Source of the DNA: JACVRN01 sp036389255
Lineage (GTDB): Bacteria; Acidobacteriota; Blastocatellia; Pyrinomonadales; Pyrinomonadaceae
Assembly (NCBI GenBank): GCA_036389255.1
Contig: DASVQI010000027.1
Coordinates: 62,001 to 126,000 of the forward strand
DNA: 64,000 nt
Reading direction: 5' to 3'
In this document: piece after piece, positions 62,586 through 64,000 of the stretch
Layout: each line of letters opens with the position of its first letter
Position numbering within the stretch: position 1 is the first letter of the stretch
Translations under genes and position numbers: made by a program
Notes under the pieces: generated by a model
The model's database searches: none
What the model saw: only the letters and a program-made list of their open reading frames with translations
Told to the model about the DNA's origin: nothing

Positions 62586-63646
62586 TCACTCTCCTTTGAG
62601 TCCAGAGAGTCCGGAGAGTCCGGAGAGTCTGTAGAGACGAACGACTTCCTGCTCTCAAGACTCTCTAGACTCTCTGGACTCTCCGGACTCTCTAGGCTTT
62701 CTTCCGCATTCCAAAGCTCTACTTCGTACTCAAGCTCGATACCGTGCTCGCGGCGCACGCGCTCTCTAATCTCTTCAGCTAGAGCAAGGGCGTCCGCAGC
62801 CTTGGCGTCCTCGCCTTCGGTGACGATGAAGTTGGCGTGTATCGGAGAGACGATTGCGCCGCCACGACGCCTGCCCTTCATCCCCATCTCGTCAATCATC
62901 TTGCCCGTGCCGATTTTGCTTCCCGGAGGATTCTTGAAGAAGCAGCCCGCGCTTCGTGCGCCGTGCGGCTGCGTGGCGAGCCGTTTCTGCTTTGCCTCTT
63001 CCATGCGCGCCTTTATCTTTTCAGGTTCGTCAGGTTGAAGACGAAGCGTCGCGCCCAAGAGAAGCTCACCCTCCTGAAAAGAGGTGTGGCGGTAGTTCCA
63101 TTCGACTTCATGGCCGGGAACCTCTACTACGCGGCCTTGGCGTGCGACCCTGACCGATTCGGTTACGGTTCCAATCTCGTGGCCATACGCGCCCGCGTTC
63201 ATCCAGAGCGCCCCGCCCACCGTGCCGGGAATGCCTCCCAATCCTTCTATACCGGAGAGCCCGCGCCGCGCCGCGTCAACACATAGACGCGGCAGGCTGT
63301 AACCGGCGCTGATGCTCACCCTAGGGCCGTCGAAGCGGGCCTCGCCCTTCAAATCTCTCAGGCTGAGAACTACGTAGTGATGCTCTCTATCGTCTGCCAG
63401 CACGTTGCTGCCTGAGCCCAGAGCGCGCCAAGCTATGTCGGCCTTCTCCAATTCATGAACCAGCCGCGCAGCCTTCTCTTCCGTCTCAGGCGAGATGACC
63501 CAGTCAATCGCGCCGCCGACTCGCAGGCTTGTCAGCTCCGCAAAGCGGCGGCCGCGCTCGGCGCGCACACTGAGCCTTGCCGCTATCTCTTCAATCGCGG
63601 CGTCTCGCTGTGCGAGCGTCTGACTGCTCTGAACACTTGCTGTCAT
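62582..63646 (-). CDS. murB: UDP-N-acetylenolpyruvoylglucosamine reductase with repeat-coded tail
   Basis: A 354-residue MurB, the FAD enzyme that makes UDP-MurNAc in peptidoglycan synthesis. FAD-binding motifs are ALGSGSNVLADD, LSGIEGLGGIPGTVGGALWM and NAGAYGHEIG, and the catalytic Ser/Glu region is GARSAGCFFKNPPGSKIG and VTEGEDAKAADALALAEEI. The normal protein would end near ELEYEVELWN. About 40 extra residues follow, rich in Ser, Glu and Asp (ESPESPESLESLES, STDSPDSPDSLDS), coded by a dispersed repeat. The start at 63646 follows AGAGAAG. Confidence 0.96.
   Translation of the reverse strand: MTASVQSSQTLAQRDAAIEEIAARLSVRAERGRRFAELTSLRVGGAIDWVISPETEEKAARLVHELEKADIAWRALGSGSNVLADDREHHYVVLSLRDLKGEARFDGPRVSISAGYSLPRLCVDAARRGLSGIEGLGGIPGTVGGALWMNAGAYGHEIGTVTESVRVARQGRVVEVPGHEVEWNYRHTSFQEGELLLGATLRLQPDEPEKIKARMEEAKQKRLATQPHGARSAGCFFKNPPGSKIGTGKMIDEMGMKGRRRGGAIVSPIHANFIVTEGEDAKAADALALAEEIRERVRREHGIELEYEVELWNAEESLESPESPESLESLESRKSFVSTDSPDSPDSLDSKESE
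62598..62695. repeat. GAGAGTCC-family repeat inside murB
   Basis: Left units GAGTCC, AGAGAGTCCGG and AGAGTCCGG (62598-62629) face right units CTCTCTAGACTC, TCTGGACTC and TCCGGACTC (62659-62695), which can fold into a hairpin. The same units form the intergenic hairpin at 36186-36265. Confidence 0.85.
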
Positions 63647-63656
63647 AGAACTTCTC

Positions 63657-63908
63657 TTAAGGAGTAAGAAAGCCCGGCGGGGCGGTCTCTTCAATCGCGT
63701 ATGATTTCAGAAGGCCGCACTGCACGCAGCGCCAGGTCTGAATCAACCAGCACTCTCTTCCCCTTGTCTTGGCCGTCCCCTGCCAGGTCTCTTCCGGCTC
63801 TCCCTTTATCCAACGGCTGACCAGCGCGGCCCCGTAGGATTTATCTAGCGTAAAACCTTTCTCCATCTCGCCGCCGCATTCGGAGCAATTTTTCCGTTCA
63901 GTTGCCAT
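63657..63908 (-). CDS. Small zinc-ribbon protein (83 aa)
   Basis: An 83-residue protein with two Cys pairs (CSECGGEM at the N-terminus and WRCVQCGLLKSYA near the C-terminus) that fit a zinc ribbon. A central region carries GEPEETWQGTAKTRGRECW. GAGAGG nine bases upstream sets the ATG at 63908 over an in-frame TTG. It lies between murC and murB with gaps of 13 and 10 bases and is surely in their operon. Its role in cell-wall synthesis is not known. Confidence 0.8.
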   Translation of the reverse strand: MATERKNCSECGGEMEKGFTLDKSYGAALVSRWIKGEPEETWQGTAKTRGRECWLIQTWRCVQCGLLKSYAIEETAPPGFLTP

Positions 63909-63921
63909 CTTCAAAAACCTC

Positions 63922-64000
63922 TCAGGTGGCCTGCGCCTGCTCGCGCCCGCGCAGCAGCGCCAGCAATTCCTCCCCGACTCTATAAACAGGCCCGGCGCCG
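63922..64000 (-). CDS. murC: C-terminal end of a MurC-like ligase (partial)
   Basis: The last 25 codons of a gene that continues beyond the window. The peptide GAGPVYRVGEELLALLRG matches the end of UDP-N-acetylmuramate-alanine ligase, whose C-terminus typically has GAG..Y.VGEEL. The location before murB in the dcw cluster fits. The call rests on this short segment only. Confidence 0.7.
   Translation of the reverse strand, partial: GAGPVYRVGEELLALLRGREQAQAT

Overview
The window reads as chromosome from an Acidobacteriota bacterium, probably class Blastocatellia. The evidence is two secreted von Willebrand A proteins of the acidobacterial type, an exported TPR-CHAT protein, Uma2 and DUF1648 proteins, PilT, an M16 peptidase pair, a dcw cluster, and the dense, GC-rich coding. 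The assignment is by gene content only. No rRNA, complete tRNA, CRISPR array or insertion sequence was found.

Layout. 1-9.8 kb: a GntR regulator with its own operator, a DUF1648 membrane protein and an exported hydrolase; a secreted TPR-CHAT protein; a lipoprotein with a zinc-peptidase motif; a VWA protein; a Uma2 nuclease. 9.8-15.3 kb: a second VWA protein, PilT, a SpoIIE-type phosphatase and small unknowns. 15.3-20.1 kb: a phage-like switch cluster. A leftward repressor (XRE), an IrrE-like protein and a primase-like protein diverge from a rightward coiled-coil protein, a SWIM-Rad52 fusion and an HTH protein, and a strong terminator closes the rightward arm. 20.2-24.7 kb: small enzymes and an S41 protease.

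25.1-35.5 kb holds the most unusual content. It is a duplicated three-gene cassette on the minus strand, each copy being a cytoplasmic TlpA-like thioredoxin, a small Cys/aromatic-rich peptide and an ABC exporter. A STAS protein leads the array. A cytosolic subtilisin with a GAF protein converges on its end. The two peptides share a leader (MAIV...PD.EL.KY) and a junction (LG or GG before DVQAYS), then end in different 29-31-residue tails with four cysteines each. I read this as an undescribed ribosomal peptide system in which leader-directed precursors are redox-handled and exported. The end product is unknown.

35.7-50.2 kb: a ribbon-helix-helix-like protein, the M16 pair, a Ycf48-like beta-propeller protein, a VIT-VWA protein, an exported alpha/beta hydrolase with a partner, an MFS transporter, a split XdhC system around a Mpo1-like gene, and an exported coiled-coil protein. 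50.3-64 kb: nadC, valS, two response regulators, a pseudopilin-like protein, pdxA, an Hfq-like protein, then ftsZ, ftsA, ftsQ, murB, a zinc-ribbon gene and the end of murC, all leftward.

A second theme is the gene ends. Many intergenic gaps carry long, nearly perfect hairpins built from short repeated words (GATTCA, CAGTTTTCAG, GAGAGTCC/GGA, GGCAAAAGTC). One of these elements lies inside the murB reading frame and adds a Ser/Glu/Asp-rich tail.
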